DNA from: Prevotella sp. | GTDB taxonomy: Bacteria; Bacteroidota; Bacteroidia; Bacteroidales; Bacteroidaceae | Length of the DNA stretch: 37,367 nucleotides | Assembly (NCBI GenBank): GCA_017615355.1 | Contig: JAGAAJ010000005.1 | Coordinates: 1 to 37,367, forward strand | Direction: 5' to 3' | Shown: one piece after another, positions 7,993 through 15,103 of the stretch | Layout of the letters: each line of letters begins with the position of its first letter | How positions within the stretch are numbered: the stretch's first letter is position 1 | Translations under genes and position numbers: made by a program | Notes under the pieces: model-generated | What the model saw: the letters and a program-made list of their open reading frames with translations, nothing else | The model's database searches: none | What the model was told of the DNA's origin: nothing

Positions 7993-8742
7993 ATGAAGGA
8001 AGAACGCTACTTCTATGTTCCTGGGGCATCAACCCTGAGTGAGCTTCCTGAGGAGGAAGCCACGCACGCCCTGCGCGTCCTCCGCCTGAAAGAAGGCGAC
8101 GAGATGATGCTGATGGATGGTGAGGGAACGTTCTTCCGTGCATCTGTCTCGATGACCAGCGGAAAGCATTGCTTCTATCAGATTCTTGAGACGTTGCCGC
8201 AACAGCGCACCTGGCAGGGACATCTGCATTTAGCCATCGCGCCGACGAAGATGATGGAGCGCATCGAATGGCTTGCAGAGAAAGCCACTGAGGTGGGCTT
8301 CGACGAGCTGTCGCTGCTCGACTGCCGCTTCTCTGAACGCCGTGTGGTGAAGACGCCACGACTGGAGAAGATAGTTATCTCAGCTATGAAGCAGAGTCGC
8401 AAGGCCTGGAAACCTGTTGTCAACGAGATGCAGGACTTCAAGAGTTTTATTTCGCAGCACACGACTGGCCGTCGCTTCATCGCCCATTGCTATGAGGAGA
8501 TAGAGAGGGTGAATCTGTTTGAGAGCTTACAGAAAACCCACCCCCAACCCCTCCCTCACAGGGAGGGACAGGGTGAGAGTCCGCTTCTCGTCCTCATCGG
8601 TCCTGAGGGTGATTTCTCCATCGATGAGGTGCGGATGGCTGTCGATGCAGGCTTTGTCTCCGTTGATTTGGGAAAGAGCCGCCTGCGTACAGAGACGGCA
8701 GGCTTGGCAGCAGTAATGATGATGCAACTGTCGCAACAATGA
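7993..8742 (+). CDS. rsmE: 16S rRNA (uracil-1498-N3)-methyltransferase with a repeat-encoded loop
   Basis: SAM-dependent SPOUT methyltransferase that methylates U1498 of 16S rRNA in the assembled 30S subunit. 249 residues: N-terminal PUA-like domain (1 to ~70), then the knotted SPOUT domain with APTKMMERIEWLAEKATEVG, LIGPEGDFS (201-209) and the SAM-binding knot LGKSRLRTETAGLAA. Residues 181-197 (KTHPQPLPHREGQGESP) are not expected in the family: they are encoded by a G/C-rich palindrome at 8541-8567 and fall in the loop just before the GPEG strand. The frame and the downstream motifs remain intact, so the enzyme is probably functional. Its TGA overlaps the ATG of the ABC ATPase gene (ATGA). 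Confidence 0.94.
   Translation: MKEERYFYVPGASTLSELPEEEATHALRVLRLKEGDEMMLMDGEGTFFRASVSMTSGKHCFYQILETLPQQRTWQGHLHLAIAPTKMMERIEWLAEKATEVGFDELSLLDCRFSERRVVKTPRLEKIVISAMKQSRKAWKPVVNEMQDFKSFISQHTTGRRFIAHCYEEIERVNLFESLQKTHPQPLPHREGQGESPLLVLIGPEGDFSIDEVRMAVDAGFVSVDLGKSRLRTETAGLAAVMMMQLSQQ
8536..8582. repeat. REP-like palindrome inserted in frame in rsmE
   Basis: CCCCCAACCCCTC at 8541-8553 is identical to the start of the element at 32781. The core is a hairpin, CTCCCT / AGGGAG around a CAC loop (8551-8565). The stretch adds residues to a protein family that normally lacks them, which points to insertion. Confidence 0.8.
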
Positions 8743-9410
8743 ACAAGATACAATTCAAGAACGTTCTGCCGCAGGTCTTCGCCAGCGCTGCATCAGCCAT
8801 TGATGGTGTGGGGCAGGGGACTTTCGCTTCAGACATCTGGCAGAAGGATGTTTGCTTTGAGCGAGGCCACCATTATCTGATAGAGGCCGATAGCGGCAAG
8901 GGCAAGAGTACGTTCTGCAGCTACATCCTCGGCTATCGTCACGACTATAGCGGACAGGTGCTCTTCGACGAAAAGGATTCTCGTAGCTATAGCATCAGCG
9001 ACTGGAGCAATCTCCGTCAGCGACATATCAGCTGCCTCTTTCAGGAGTTGCGTCTCTTCCCTGAACTGACGGCATTCGAGAATGTGGAAATCAAGAACAA
9101 ACTGACCAGTCACAAGACCCGCCAGCAGATAGAAGGGTGGTTTGAGCGCTTGGGCATAGCCGACAAACTGATAGCCAAGGTGGGACGTATGTCCTTTGGT
9201 CAGCAGCAGCGAGTGGCCTTGATGCGTTGCTTGGTGCAGCCTTTCGACTTCCTGCTGGCCGATGAGCCTATCAGTCATTTGGACGATCGCAATGCTGAGA
9301 CGATGGCTGCACTCATCAAGGAGGAAGCCGACCATCAGGGTGCCTCCATCATTGTGACAAGTATTGGCAAACGCCTTCCCTTGGATTACGAATTCACTTT
9401 GCAATTATGA
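8739..9410 (+). CDS. Stand-alone ABC transporter ATP-binding protein
   Basis: 223 residues, one nucleotide-binding domain. Walker A is ADSGKGKST (50-58), Q-loop Q102, signature MSFGQ (151-155) and Walker B FLLADEP (171-177). The H-loop histidine expected near residue 208 is replaced (IIVTSIGK), which in other ABC ATPases weakens hydrolysis. Compared with LolD/FtsE-type subunits, the size, FQELRLFPELTAFENV and the lack of a second domain fit that group. No permease gene lies nearby. The ATG overlaps the rsmE stop, and its own stop overlaps the next ATG, so rsmE, this gene and the DUF3256 gene form one tight operon. The partner and substrate are unknown; an envelope role is suggested by the exported neighbour. 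Confidence 0.88.
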   Translation: MNKIQFKNVLPQVFASAASAIDGVGQGTFASDIWQKDVCFERGHHYLIEADSGKGKSTFCSYILGYRHDYSGQVLFDEKDSRSYSISDWSNLRQRHISCLFQELRLFPELTAFENVEIKNKLTSHKTRQQIEGWFERLGIADKLIAKVGRMSFGQQQRVALMRCLVQPFDFLLADEPISHLDDRNAETMAALIKEEADHQGASIIVTSIGKRLPLDYEFTLQL

Positions 9411-9910
9411 AGAAAGTTCTTTCAGTTTTACTCACGCTTTGCTTCTCGACTGCGGCCCACTCCCAGGGGATTGGGGTTAATCCTCCCTCCTTCGGGGGGA
9501 CTGAGGGGAGCTCCATCTCTGAGCTGTTCAAGGCGATGCCCGACTCGCTGCTCCCCTATCTGACCACGAATAACCGGCTGGACATGCTTGACTTTATGGA
9601 AGCCAAGATGAAGGCAGAGGTGACTAACTTGCTGGATGGCAAGAGTGAGATGACGGCTTTGACACACGACAGCCTCTCCATCCGTATGAATGGAGTGCTG
9701 AACATCGATATGAAGGTCATCAATGTTGCCGAGCCTGTGGACAGCAGTACGCAAGTCATCCGAGTGGTGCGTACCTATAGGCTCAATGAAAACCAGACAG
9801 AGCGTATAGCTGATGTCTATAGCTCTGTCTGGCGTAAGCTTTCTTCTGTCGTGGAGCAGTCGTCGTTACTGAAGCGTGACGATGAACTGCTGTCGAAACC
9901 TCACCTCTGA
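9407..9910 (+). CDS. DUF3256 family exported protein
   Basis: 167 residues with a signal peptide (MKKVLSVLLTLCFSTAAHSQ, probable cut after residue 20). The body, FKAMPDSLLPYLTTNNRLDML, then MKAEVTNLLDGKSEMTALT and DSLSIRMN, matches DUF3256, a Bacteroidota periplasmic family of unknown function. Between signal peptide and domain, residues 21-36 (GIGVNPPSFGGTEGSS) are encoded by a G/C-rich palindrome and look like an inserted linker. The ATG overlaps the stop of the ABC ATPase gene by 4 nt (ATGA). The 3' end overlaps that of the convergent gene by 10 nt. It could be a periplasmic partner of the neighbouring ATPase, but only proximity supports this. Confidence 0.85.
   Translation: MKKVLSVLLTLCFSTAAHSQGIGVNPPSFGGTEGSSISELFKAMPDSLLPYLTTNNRLDMLDFMEAKMKAEVTNLLDGKSEMTALTHDSLSIRMNGVLNIDMKVINVAEPVDSSTQVIRVVRTYRLNENQTERIADVYSSVWRKLSSVVEQSSLLKRDDELLSKPHL
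9474..9511. repeat. REP-like palindrome at the mature N-terminus of the DUF3256 protein
   Basis: GGGGATTGGGG followed by CCTCCCTCC-TTC-GGGGGG and GAGGGG. It is a degenerate relative of the CCCCAACCCCTCC elements at 8541 and 32781, read from the opposite strand. It is in frame and keeps the signal peptide intact. Confidence 0.65.
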
Positions 9911-10404
9911 GGCATTCCCTGCTGTGGTTGCTGTGGACGCGGGCCGCGACCCCAGCTTCTCATCATGTTGCGATGGAATTTCTCTTCAGCGCGCAGGATG
10001 TCATACACCTTTGAGGCGGACAGCGTCTCGAGGAAACGCAGGTGGTAGGTCTGCTGGATGCGCTTGAGCTCCAGGTCAATCTCATCCTGCTCCTTGATGG
10101 CTTTCAGGCAACCCTGCTCGTCGGCAGGCTTTACGCGGGCCACATTACGCTGGCGCATGAAGACGGCACGCTGTTTCTCCGCCATCTCTTTGTAGATAGG
10201 GAAGAATGCGGCGGCTTCCTGAGTAGTGAGGTTAGCCTCCTTGGTGATGAATTCCTCCAGCTGTGCCTGGAATCTCTCTGGTGAGAAACGCTGTCCCTGC
10301 CCTTGGCCTTGTCCCTGTCCTTGACCGAACCCCTGACCAAACCCTTGTGCGTTGGCGCTCAGGGTCAGCATCAGTGCCATGCAGAAAAAGAATAGTTTCT
10401 TCAT
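9901..10404 (-). CDS. Secreted Spy/CpxP-like protein with a GQ repeat
   Basis: 167 residues. A signal peptide ends at ANAQ (about residue 20). It is followed by a Gly-Gln repeat (GFGQGFGQGQGQ...) to about residue 38, then a long amphipathic helical region (residues ~45-145: FQAQLEEFITKEANLTTQEA, FFPIYKEMAEKQRAVF, and later LRAEEKFHRNMMR) with a LTxxEA motif, reminiscent of the Spy/CpxP and heavy-metal-sensor (CnrX-like) fold. The C-terminus is Pro/Gln-rich. It is last in an ECF sigma / membrane protein / secreted protein operon, so it may sense or buffer envelope stress for the sigma factor; this is inferred from gene order. The GQ tract is encoded by near-identical 6-nt repeats and could vary in length. 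Its 3' end overlaps the convergent DUF3256 gene by 10 nt. Confidence 0.78.
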   Translation of the reverse strand: MKKLFFFCMALMLTLSANAQGFGQGFGQGQGQGQGQGQRFSPERFQAQLEEFITKEANLTTQEAAAFFPIYKEMAEKQRAVFMRQRNVARVKPADEQGCLKAIKEQDEIDLELKRIQQTYHLRFLETLSASKVYDILRAEEKFHRNMMRSWGRGPRPQQPQQGMPQR

Positions 10405-10407
10405 TCT

Positions 10408-10435
10408 CTTAACTCCTAACTGTTAACTCCAAAAT
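10408..10435. repeat. Heptamer tandem array, unit CTTAACT
   Basis: CTTAACT, CCTAACT, GTTAACT, CCAAAAT in 7-nt phase between the anti-sigma-like gene and the secreted protein gene. On the coding (minus) strand the units contain TAA or TAG, giving stops in several frames just after the upstream gene. Confidence 0.75.
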
Positions 10436-10437
10436 TC

Positions 10438-10866
10438 TTAGTACATGTCAGCCATCAGGCAGGCATAGATTTCCTGATTGTCAATCATGGCGTAGTCTGC
10501 CTCCTCGTCAATATACGAGTCGCTGTAGTAATTGTAGTCTGTCGGCTCGTTGACGGCAACCTGCTGCGACGTGGGTTGTGGTGTGGCCACCTCACTTCTG
10601 TTGTTGAAGGCGATGGCTGCAATGAACACACCCACGCAGATGCATGCTGCTGCGTAGAGCCAGGGGCGCAGACGCTTCATCACAGCCACGCGGGCAGGCT
10701 TGTGCAAAGGCTTCATCTCTGTGGTGACAGCCTTTGTCTCAGTCTCGGCGGCCTGCGGAATCTTGTCCATAACCTGCTGTGTGAGCTGCTCAAAGTAGCC
10801 CTCAGGTACGGTGAAGGGATTGCGTTTTCCCATTTTGCTGTTCAGATAATCTTCTTCGTTCATCAT
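10438..10866 (-). CDS. Putative anti-sigma factor, single-pass membrane protein
   Basis: 142 residues. Cytoplasmic N-terminal part (1 to ~68) with the motif NPFTVPEGYFEQLTQQVMDKI, seen in Bacteroidota anti-sigma-like proteins; one membrane span around residues 70-88 (LYAAACICVGVFIAAIAF); and an acidic, Tyr-rich periplasmic tail ending IDNQEIYACLMADMY. Its place directly after an ECF sigma gene (46 nt gap) and before a secreted Spy-like gene argues that it tethers or inhibits the sigma factor. It lacks the zinc-binding HxxxCxxC motif of ZAS-type anti-sigma factors, so the binding mode would differ. No enzymatic motif is seen. Confidence 0.75.
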   Translation of the reverse strand: MMNEEDYLNSKMGKRNPFTVPEGYFEQLTQQVMDKIPQAAETETKAVTTEMKPLHKPARVAVMKRLRPWLYAAACICVGVFIAAIAFNNRSEVATPQPTSQQVAVNEPTDYNYYSDSYIDEEADYAMIDNQEIYACLMADMY

Positions 10867-10912
10867 AGTTTTTTTCCTTTCTGCAACTTAGACGGGTTAG
10901 TAGAAGTATGGT

Positions 10913-11464
10913 TTAATCGTGTCGGTGAAAAAATTCCGTGATTTTTTTAACGGCGATATGGTAGGAGGCTTTCAGTCCTCCCTCGCTTGTTCCCAAGACC
11001 TGACTGATGTCGCTGTATTTCATCTCATCGTAGTAACGCATCTGGAACACAGTGCGTTGCACCTCAGGCAGGCTGGCGATGGCTTCCTGCAGCTGAGCCT
11101 CTGTCTCGTCGCCGTCGAAATACTTATCGGCCATCAGCTTGTTGGCCAGCCCCAGCGTGATATCGTCGGCGCTGAGCGTCTGGCGTTTCTTCTGGCGGCG
11201 AGTGAAGTCGAGGGCTTCGTTGATGGCGATGCGGGTGAGCCATGTGATGAGCTTGGAATCGCCCTTGAAGGTGTCAAGTGAGCTCCAGGCCTTCAGCAGC
11301 GCGTTCTGCAGCACGTCGTCGGCATCTTCGTGAACCAGCACGATGCGGCGCACCTGCCAGTAGAGCTGTTCGCTATACTGACGCACCATTGCCTCAAAGC
11401 CCTTTCGTTGGGTGGCAGGACTCTTTAGCAAGTCTTTCAGTTGCTGGTCGTCGTAGGATTCCAT
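10913..11464 (-). CDS. ECF-type RNA polymerase sigma factor
   Basis: 183 residues with the two ECF domains. Region 2: YSEQLYWQVRRIVLVHEDADDVLQNALLKAW (split here as YSEQLYWQVRR and HEDADDVLQNALLKAW) followed by LITWLTRIAINEALDFTRRQ. Region 4 starts at ASLPEVQRTVFQMRYYDEMK, with the helix-turn-helix YSDISQVLGTSEGGLKASYHIAVKKI. It directs RNA polymerase to a small regulon, usually including its own operon. No TAnnTTTG promoter is evident upstream; a hexamer repeat occupies the spacer. The two downstream genes encode a membrane protein and a secreted helical protein, a layout typical of envelope-stress ECF systems. Confidence 0.93.
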   Translation of the reverse strand: MESYDDQQLKDLLKSPATQRKGFEAMVRQYSEQLYWQVRRIVLVHEDADDVLQNALLKAWSSLDTFKGDSKLITWLTRIAINEALDFTRRQKKRQTLSADDITLGLANKLMADKYFDGDETEAQLQEAIASLPEVQRTVFQMRYYDEMKYSDISQVLGTSEGGLKASYHIAVKKITEFFHRHD

Positions 11465-11469
11465 AAAGT

Positions 11470-11541
11470 AAACGATAACGAAAACGATAACGAAAACGAA
11501 AACGAAGACGAAGACTAAAATCGAAAACGCTAACGCTAACT
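11470..11541. repeat. Hexamer-phased degenerate tandem repeat, units AAACGA / TAACGA
   Basis: Twelve consecutive hexamers, beginning AAACGA, TAACGA, AAACGA, TAACGA and drifting to CTAACG/CTAACT, fill the spacer between the L,D-transpeptidase stop and the sigma factor start. Unlike the heptamer arrays, the period is 6. No promoter motif is visible within it. Confidence 0.8.
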
Positions 11542-11552
11542 AATTGACGCTG

Positions 11553-13088
11553 TTACTCGATGTAAGGTTTAATGGCTTTCAGCAGTGTCTTGTCGTAGCT
11601 ATAGGGATCACCCCACACCTCCATCTCTCCTGTCTGCGGATTGGGATATTCCGTGAAGTAATTGATGTTGACAGGTACAGGGGGTGTCACATCTGCATTG
11701 TTCACAAGACGGATGGCGCCTGAGTGTGTGCGCTTGTATTCGCGTCCCTGATCTGTCTGCGGCTGCAGGTCCATCGAGAGGCGGATCTTGTCGAGGAACC
11801 ACGGGTCGGCATCATGCAGTACGAAGCAGGCGATGTCCATAGGTCGCTGCAGACGGATGCATCCGTGTGAGATGGTACGTGTGGCATTGTTGAAAGCACC
11901 TGGCGACGAGGTGTCGTGCAGGTAGACGGAGAATCGGTTGGGGAAGCGGAAGATGATGCGTCCCAAGGAGTTACCGGCTCCGCTGCGCTGTCTCACGGCA
12001 TAGCGGCCACTGGCCAGCTCGGCACGTGACAGGTTGGCAGGATTGACGCGTCCGCCAGGACCTACAACATAGTAATTGCGGCGTGCGAAGTAGGCTGAGT
12101 CACCTGCGTGTCCGCTCACCTCACCACGGATGATGCTCTGTGGGATGCCCCATTCGGGATTGACCTCCACGCGCTGAATCTCGCTGGTGAGCAGAGGCGA
12201 CTTTGTGGATGGCTTGCCACAGCAGATGCGCATGTTGATGACGCTGTCAGGAGCGATGGCCCATACCTGCTGTGCGGCCACATTGACGAAGATGCGGCGG
12301 CTGGCCTGCTCAGGGTGCTTCTTGTCGCGCCAGCGCAGACGCTCCATATTGCATTGTGTGCGCTGCTTGGCTTCTACGGTGCTGTCGATGGTGAGTTGCT
12401 GCTTCAGCCGTTCATAGGCAGGGTCTTGCGGCTCGATGGAGTCGAGGAAGTTGAGCATCGTCTGCTTGTCGGTGAGCTGACTCAGGGCGTAGTGTACAAA
12501 GGCGCTGTCAGGCTGCTCATTTTCGATGTCGTAGTTGTTGGCACCGAAGAGTTTCTTGGGTGAGGTGAAGCCGAAACGCTGTCCGATGGCATAGCGCAGA
12601 TAGGCCTTGGTGAGGTTGTATTCGGCCTGCGCCATAGCCTGCGGAGCGTTCTGTGCTGAATCGGGCTGGTGCATGACGGCCAGCGCTGAGTCGATGTCTG
12701 ACAGCAGGAAGATTTCTTCCTTGAAGCCCATTGCCTGTGCCTGACTGTGCATCAAGCTGTCCAAGGCGTCGGCCATCGGCATGTCGGACGGTGAACCCAT
12801 CCAGAACCACTGGGTATTGTCACTGGCATCAGTATAATACTGTGCACTCATGCGGTCAGCAAAGCCAGAGTCGGAGCTTTCAGACACAAAAGCAGCCAGC
12901 TGCCTGTGAGCCTCTTCGCGATGCTGCTGGTAGAATTGCTCCAGCTTCTGCGCGGCTTCATCGGCGGCTGTCTGTTCTGCAGACTTTCCCTGACAGGCTG
13001 AAATGTTTAGGGCAATGGCGATGCCCGCGGCGATGGCTAACGTACGGTAACCTTGCGCGCCACTTTGCCTACTTTCAGAATGTAGCAC
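11553..13088 (-). CDS. L,D-transpeptidase (YkuD family) lipoprotein
   Basis: 511 residues. A lipoprotein-type signal ends at ISAC with Cys32 as the lipidation site. The N-terminal half (about 50-260) is helical and resembles the scaffold domain of Bacteroidota YcbB-like L,D-transpeptidases. The YkuD catalytic domain lies at about 265-430 and ends with the active-site motif SHGCIRL: catalytic Cys410 with His408. A C-terminal extension (430-511) contains VPVNINYFTEYP, found in YcbB-like enzymes. It would form 3-3 peptidoglycan cross-links or attach proteins to peptidoglycan in the periplasm. No other ATG/GTG/TTG occurs before the signal peptide, so the start at 13088, 52 nt inside the upstream gene, appears forced and implies translational coupling. 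Confidence 0.9.
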   Translation of the reverse strand: MLHSESRQSGAQGYRTLAIAAGIAIALNISACQGKSAEQTAADEAAQKLEQFYQQHREEAHRQLAAFVSESSDSGFADRMSAQYYTDASDNTQWFWMGSPSDMPMADALDSLMHSQAQAMGFKEEIFLLSDIDSALAVMHQPDSAQNAPQAMAQAEYNLTKAYLRYAIGQRFGFTSPKKLFGANNYDIENEQPDSAFVHYALSQLTDKQTMLNFLDSIEPQDPAYERLKQQLTIDSTVEAKQRTQCNMERLRWRDKKHPEQASRRIFVNVAAQQVWAIAPDSVINMRICCGKPSTKSPLLTSEIQRVEVNPEWGIPQSIIRGEVSGHAGDSAYFARRNYYVVGPGGRVNPANLSRAELASGRYAVRQRSGAGNSLGRIIFRFPNRFSVYLHDTSSPGAFNNATRTISHGCIRLQRPMDIACFVLHDADPWFLDKIRLSMDLQPQTDQGREYKRTHSGAIRLVNNADVTPPVPVNINYFTEYPNPQTGEMEVWGDPYSYDKTLLKAIKPYIE

Positions 13089-13354
13089 CCTTTGGGAAGA
13101 TTAAGTTCAATACGCTGTGCAGGACCTTCTATTTTGTAGGTAGCCACGGCGCGTCCTGTCAGCGACACCACTTCGAGTGTCAGTCCTGTGGCTCCCTGCA
13201 CGTTGACGGTGTTTCCGTCGACGCTGAGCTGCGGCACCTGCTCGTCAATCTGCTCTGCTACGCCCAGCTCCATCACCATAGTGGATGCCTTGGCCGGCAC
13301 AGCCAAAGTAAGCATAGATGCACACGCAAATATGAGTAAATTCTTTCTATTCAT
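13037..13354 (-). CDS. Small secreted protein resembling a T9SS sorting-type domain
   Basis: 105 residues with a signal peptide (MNRKNLLIFACASMLTLAVPAKA). The mature part is essentially one beta-sandwich-like unit: VDGNTVNVQGATGLTLEVVS, then LTGRAVATYKI and LPKGCYILKVGKVARKVTVR. This is the pattern of Por secretion-tail (type IX sorting) domains, where the closing strand is KGxYIVKVG...KV. Here there is no cargo domain, so either it is a stand-alone sorting-like module or the resemblance is structural only. Its last 52 nt also encode the start of the L,D-transpeptidase in another frame. A strong promoter lies 26-57 nt upstream. Confidence 0.72.
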   Translation of the reverse strand: MNRKNLLIFACASMLTLAVPAKASTMVMELGVAEQIDEQVPQLSVDGNTVNVQGATGLTLEVVSLTGRAVATYKIEGPAQRIELNLPKGCYILKVGKVARKVTVR

Positions 13355-13379
13355 GCATGAAATTGTTGTAATTACAGCG

Positions 13380-13411
13380 CAAAAATAGCAAAAATATTCT
13401 TTCCTGCCAAA
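13380..13411 (-). promoter_or_regulatory. Bacteroidota-type promoter for the small secreted protein / L,D-transpeptidase operon
   Basis: On the minus strand TTTG (13411-13408), 20 nt, TATTTTTG (13387-13380). A second TATTTTTG lies at 13396-13389, without a well-spaced -33 box. The leader to the ATG at 13354 would be about 18 nt. Confidence 0.8.
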
Positions 13412-13433
13412 AAATTTCGCATAAAAATGCGTT

Positions 13434-14351
13434 TTAGACGTCGATTACGTCCATTTCGTTGGTCAAAAAGGTGTTGGGGAACACGTTTTTGGCCTCATTC
13501 AGCAGTATCGTCTCGTCGGCGTAGCGGGCACTATAGTGACCCAGTAGCAGCTTGCCCACATGTGCGTCGCGAGCCACGATGGCGGCTTGCTCGGCGGTGG
13601 AGTGGTAGTATTTCTCGGCGCCATCCTTCTTGTCGTTGGCGTAGGTGCTCTCGTGGTAGAGGGTGTCGACGCCCTCCACCATCTCATGCAGCTTGGGCAT
13701 ATAGCGTGTGTCCGAGCAGTAGGCGTAGCTGCGCGTCCTGTCTGGAGGAGTCACCAGCTTCTCATGAGGAATGACGGTGCCGTCGGGTAGGGTATAGCCT
13801 TGTCCGGCCTTGATGTTGTTGATTTGCGAGACGGGAATGCCGTACATGTCAATCATGTCGCGGCGTATGTGTGGCAGCGTGGGTTTTTCGCGGAAGAGAT
13901 AGCCGGCACAGGGCATGCGGTGGTCCAAGGGGATAGTCTCCACCGTGAGCGAGTGGTCCTCATACACCACCTCCTGCTTCTTCGTGTCGATGGCATGAAA
14001 CTCTACGCTGTAGCCGATGTCGTAGTTGAAAAACAGGTCCAGCTGTGCCTTCAGCATGGGCTCCAGCTCAGCGGGAGCATGGACGTGCAGGGTAGCATTG
14101 CGTCCCAGCAGTCCGAAGGTGCTGATGATGCCGATGAGACCGAAGCAGTGGTCGCCGTGTATGTGCGTAATAAAGATGTGGCCTATCTTCTCGAATGACA
14201 GCGACGAGCGTCTGATCTGCACTTGTGCACCCTCGCCGCAGTCAATCATGAAGAACTTGCCCCGACACTCCACCACCTGCATCGATGAGAAATGCTTGGT
14301 GGTGGGCAGGGCGCTGCCGCATCCCAGGATGTGTACGCGGAAAGGTTCCAT
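13434..14351 (-). CDS. rnz: Ribonuclease Z (tRNA 3' endonuclease)
   Basis: Zinc metallo-beta-lactamase-fold endonuclease that removes 3' trailers from tRNA precursors, needed here because neither tRNA gene in this window encodes CCA. 305 residues, the usual length for the short form. The metal-binding signature HIHGDH is at residues 63-68, preceded by GCGSALPT and followed by the substrate-binding PLDHRMPCAGY, then YCSDT and YHESTYAND. It starts at ATG 14351, 9 nt after the upstream lipoprotein gene, and is the last gene of the lysS-gpsA-mazG-lipoprotein-rnz run. The next gene downstream has its own promoter. Confidence 0.95.
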   Translation of the reverse strand: MEPFRVHILGCGSALPTTKHFSSMQVVECRGKFFMIDCGEGAQVQIRRSSLSFEKIGHIFITHIHGDHCFGLIGIISTFGLLGRNATLHVHAPAELEPMLKAQLDLFFNYDIGYSVEFHAIDTKKQEVVYEDHSLTVETIPLDHRMPCAGYLFREKPTLPHIRRDMIDMYGIPVSQINNIKAGQGYTLPDGTVIPHEKLVTPPDRTRSYAYCSDTRYMPKLHEMVEGVDTLYHESTYANDKKDGAEKYYHSTAEQAAIVARDAHVGKLLLGHYSARYADETILLNEAKNVFPNTFLTNEMDVIDV

Positions 14352-14360
14352 TCCTCGTTC

Positions 14361-15047
14361 CTACCAGTTGATGACGTAGTTATCGGGATCATCGTCCTCG
14401 AAGTTGATTCCCAAGTCAACCTCGGGTTCAGGCACATAGCGGCCGTATTCGAAGGTCTCATCCTCGTTCACATTCGACAGGTAGAGCGAGTCGGCAGTCA
14501 TCCTGGTGATCTCGTAGGTGAGGGTGTAGTACAAGTCGGTGTCGTCGCCGCGTGTCTCTACAATCTGCAGCTGACCGTTGAAGATGCGCCAGGCCTTGTA
14601 TTCGATGTCACCCTGCTGCTCGAAGCCCTCCGCATCGCCATTGTCCTTGATGATGATGCCAGAAGGCGTGCTGCCGTCATAGGGGCTGGGAATCACCCAT
14701 TCACCCAGCAGCATGTCCTTGTTGATCACTTTCAGCGCGATGGTGCCGGTGGTGTCGGCTATGACGCACAGGTTCTCACCCCTGCTGTATCCGGGCAAAA
14801 CCATACCGTTCTTTCTTGCTTCGGTCACGTCGAAGTAGAGCGTGTCCTCGTTGTCGGTGATGATTTGCAGCTGGTCGTTTGTCGAGCCGGAGCCACAGAT
14901 ACCATAGATAGTACTGTCGCCTACCTGCTTGACAGGCGTTACCTCTTCATACGGATAGTGTTGGGGCTTCTTGATGTTGCAGCTCCCCAGGGTGGCTGCG
15001 ATGATCACAGCCAGAAGCATCATCATGGTGTAATGTTTCATAGTCAT
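14361..15047 (-). CDS. Lipoprotein with a lipocalin-like beta-rich body
   Basis: 228 residues. The signal peptide ends in the lipobox TLGSC (Cys23). Either Met1 or Met3 could start it; both leave the same mature protein. The mature sequence alternates strands and ends in an acidic tail (PEVDLGINFEDDDPDNYV). The second half, LLGEWVIPSPYDGSTPSGI then GIIIKDNGDAEGF, KAWRIFNGQLQIVE and TYEITRMTADSLYL, is the pattern of Bacteroidota lipocalin-like lipoproteins (a GxW near the first strand). Ligand and role are unknown. It lies between mazG (43 nt, with a heptamer array) and rnz (9 nt) and is probably cotranscribed with them. Confidence 0.75.
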   Translation of the reverse strand: MTMKHYTMMMLLAVIIAATLGSCNIKKPQHYPYEEVTPVKQVGDSTIYGICGSGSTNDQLQIITDNEDTLYFDVTEARKNGMVLPGYSRGENLCVIADTTGTIALKVINKDMLLGEWVIPSPYDGSTPSGIIIKDNGDAEGFEQQGDIEYKAWRIFNGQLQIVETRGDDTDLYYTLTYEITRMTADSLYLSNVNEDETFEYGRYVPEPEVDLGINFEDDDPDNYVINW

Positions 15048-15062
15048 AGTGATATTTTAGTT

Positions 15063-15103
15063 TTCAATGTTCATGTTCAACGTTCAATGGTCATCGTTCA
15101 AGG
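15063..15103. repeat. Heptamer array, unit TTCAATG, overlapping the mazG stop
   Basis: TTCAATG, a 6-nt variant TTCATG, TTCAACG, TTCAATG, GTCATCG, TTCAAGG. The mazG stop codon (15091-15093 on the minus strand) and its last codons lie inside the array. On the minus strand the units contain TGA. Confidence 0.75.
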
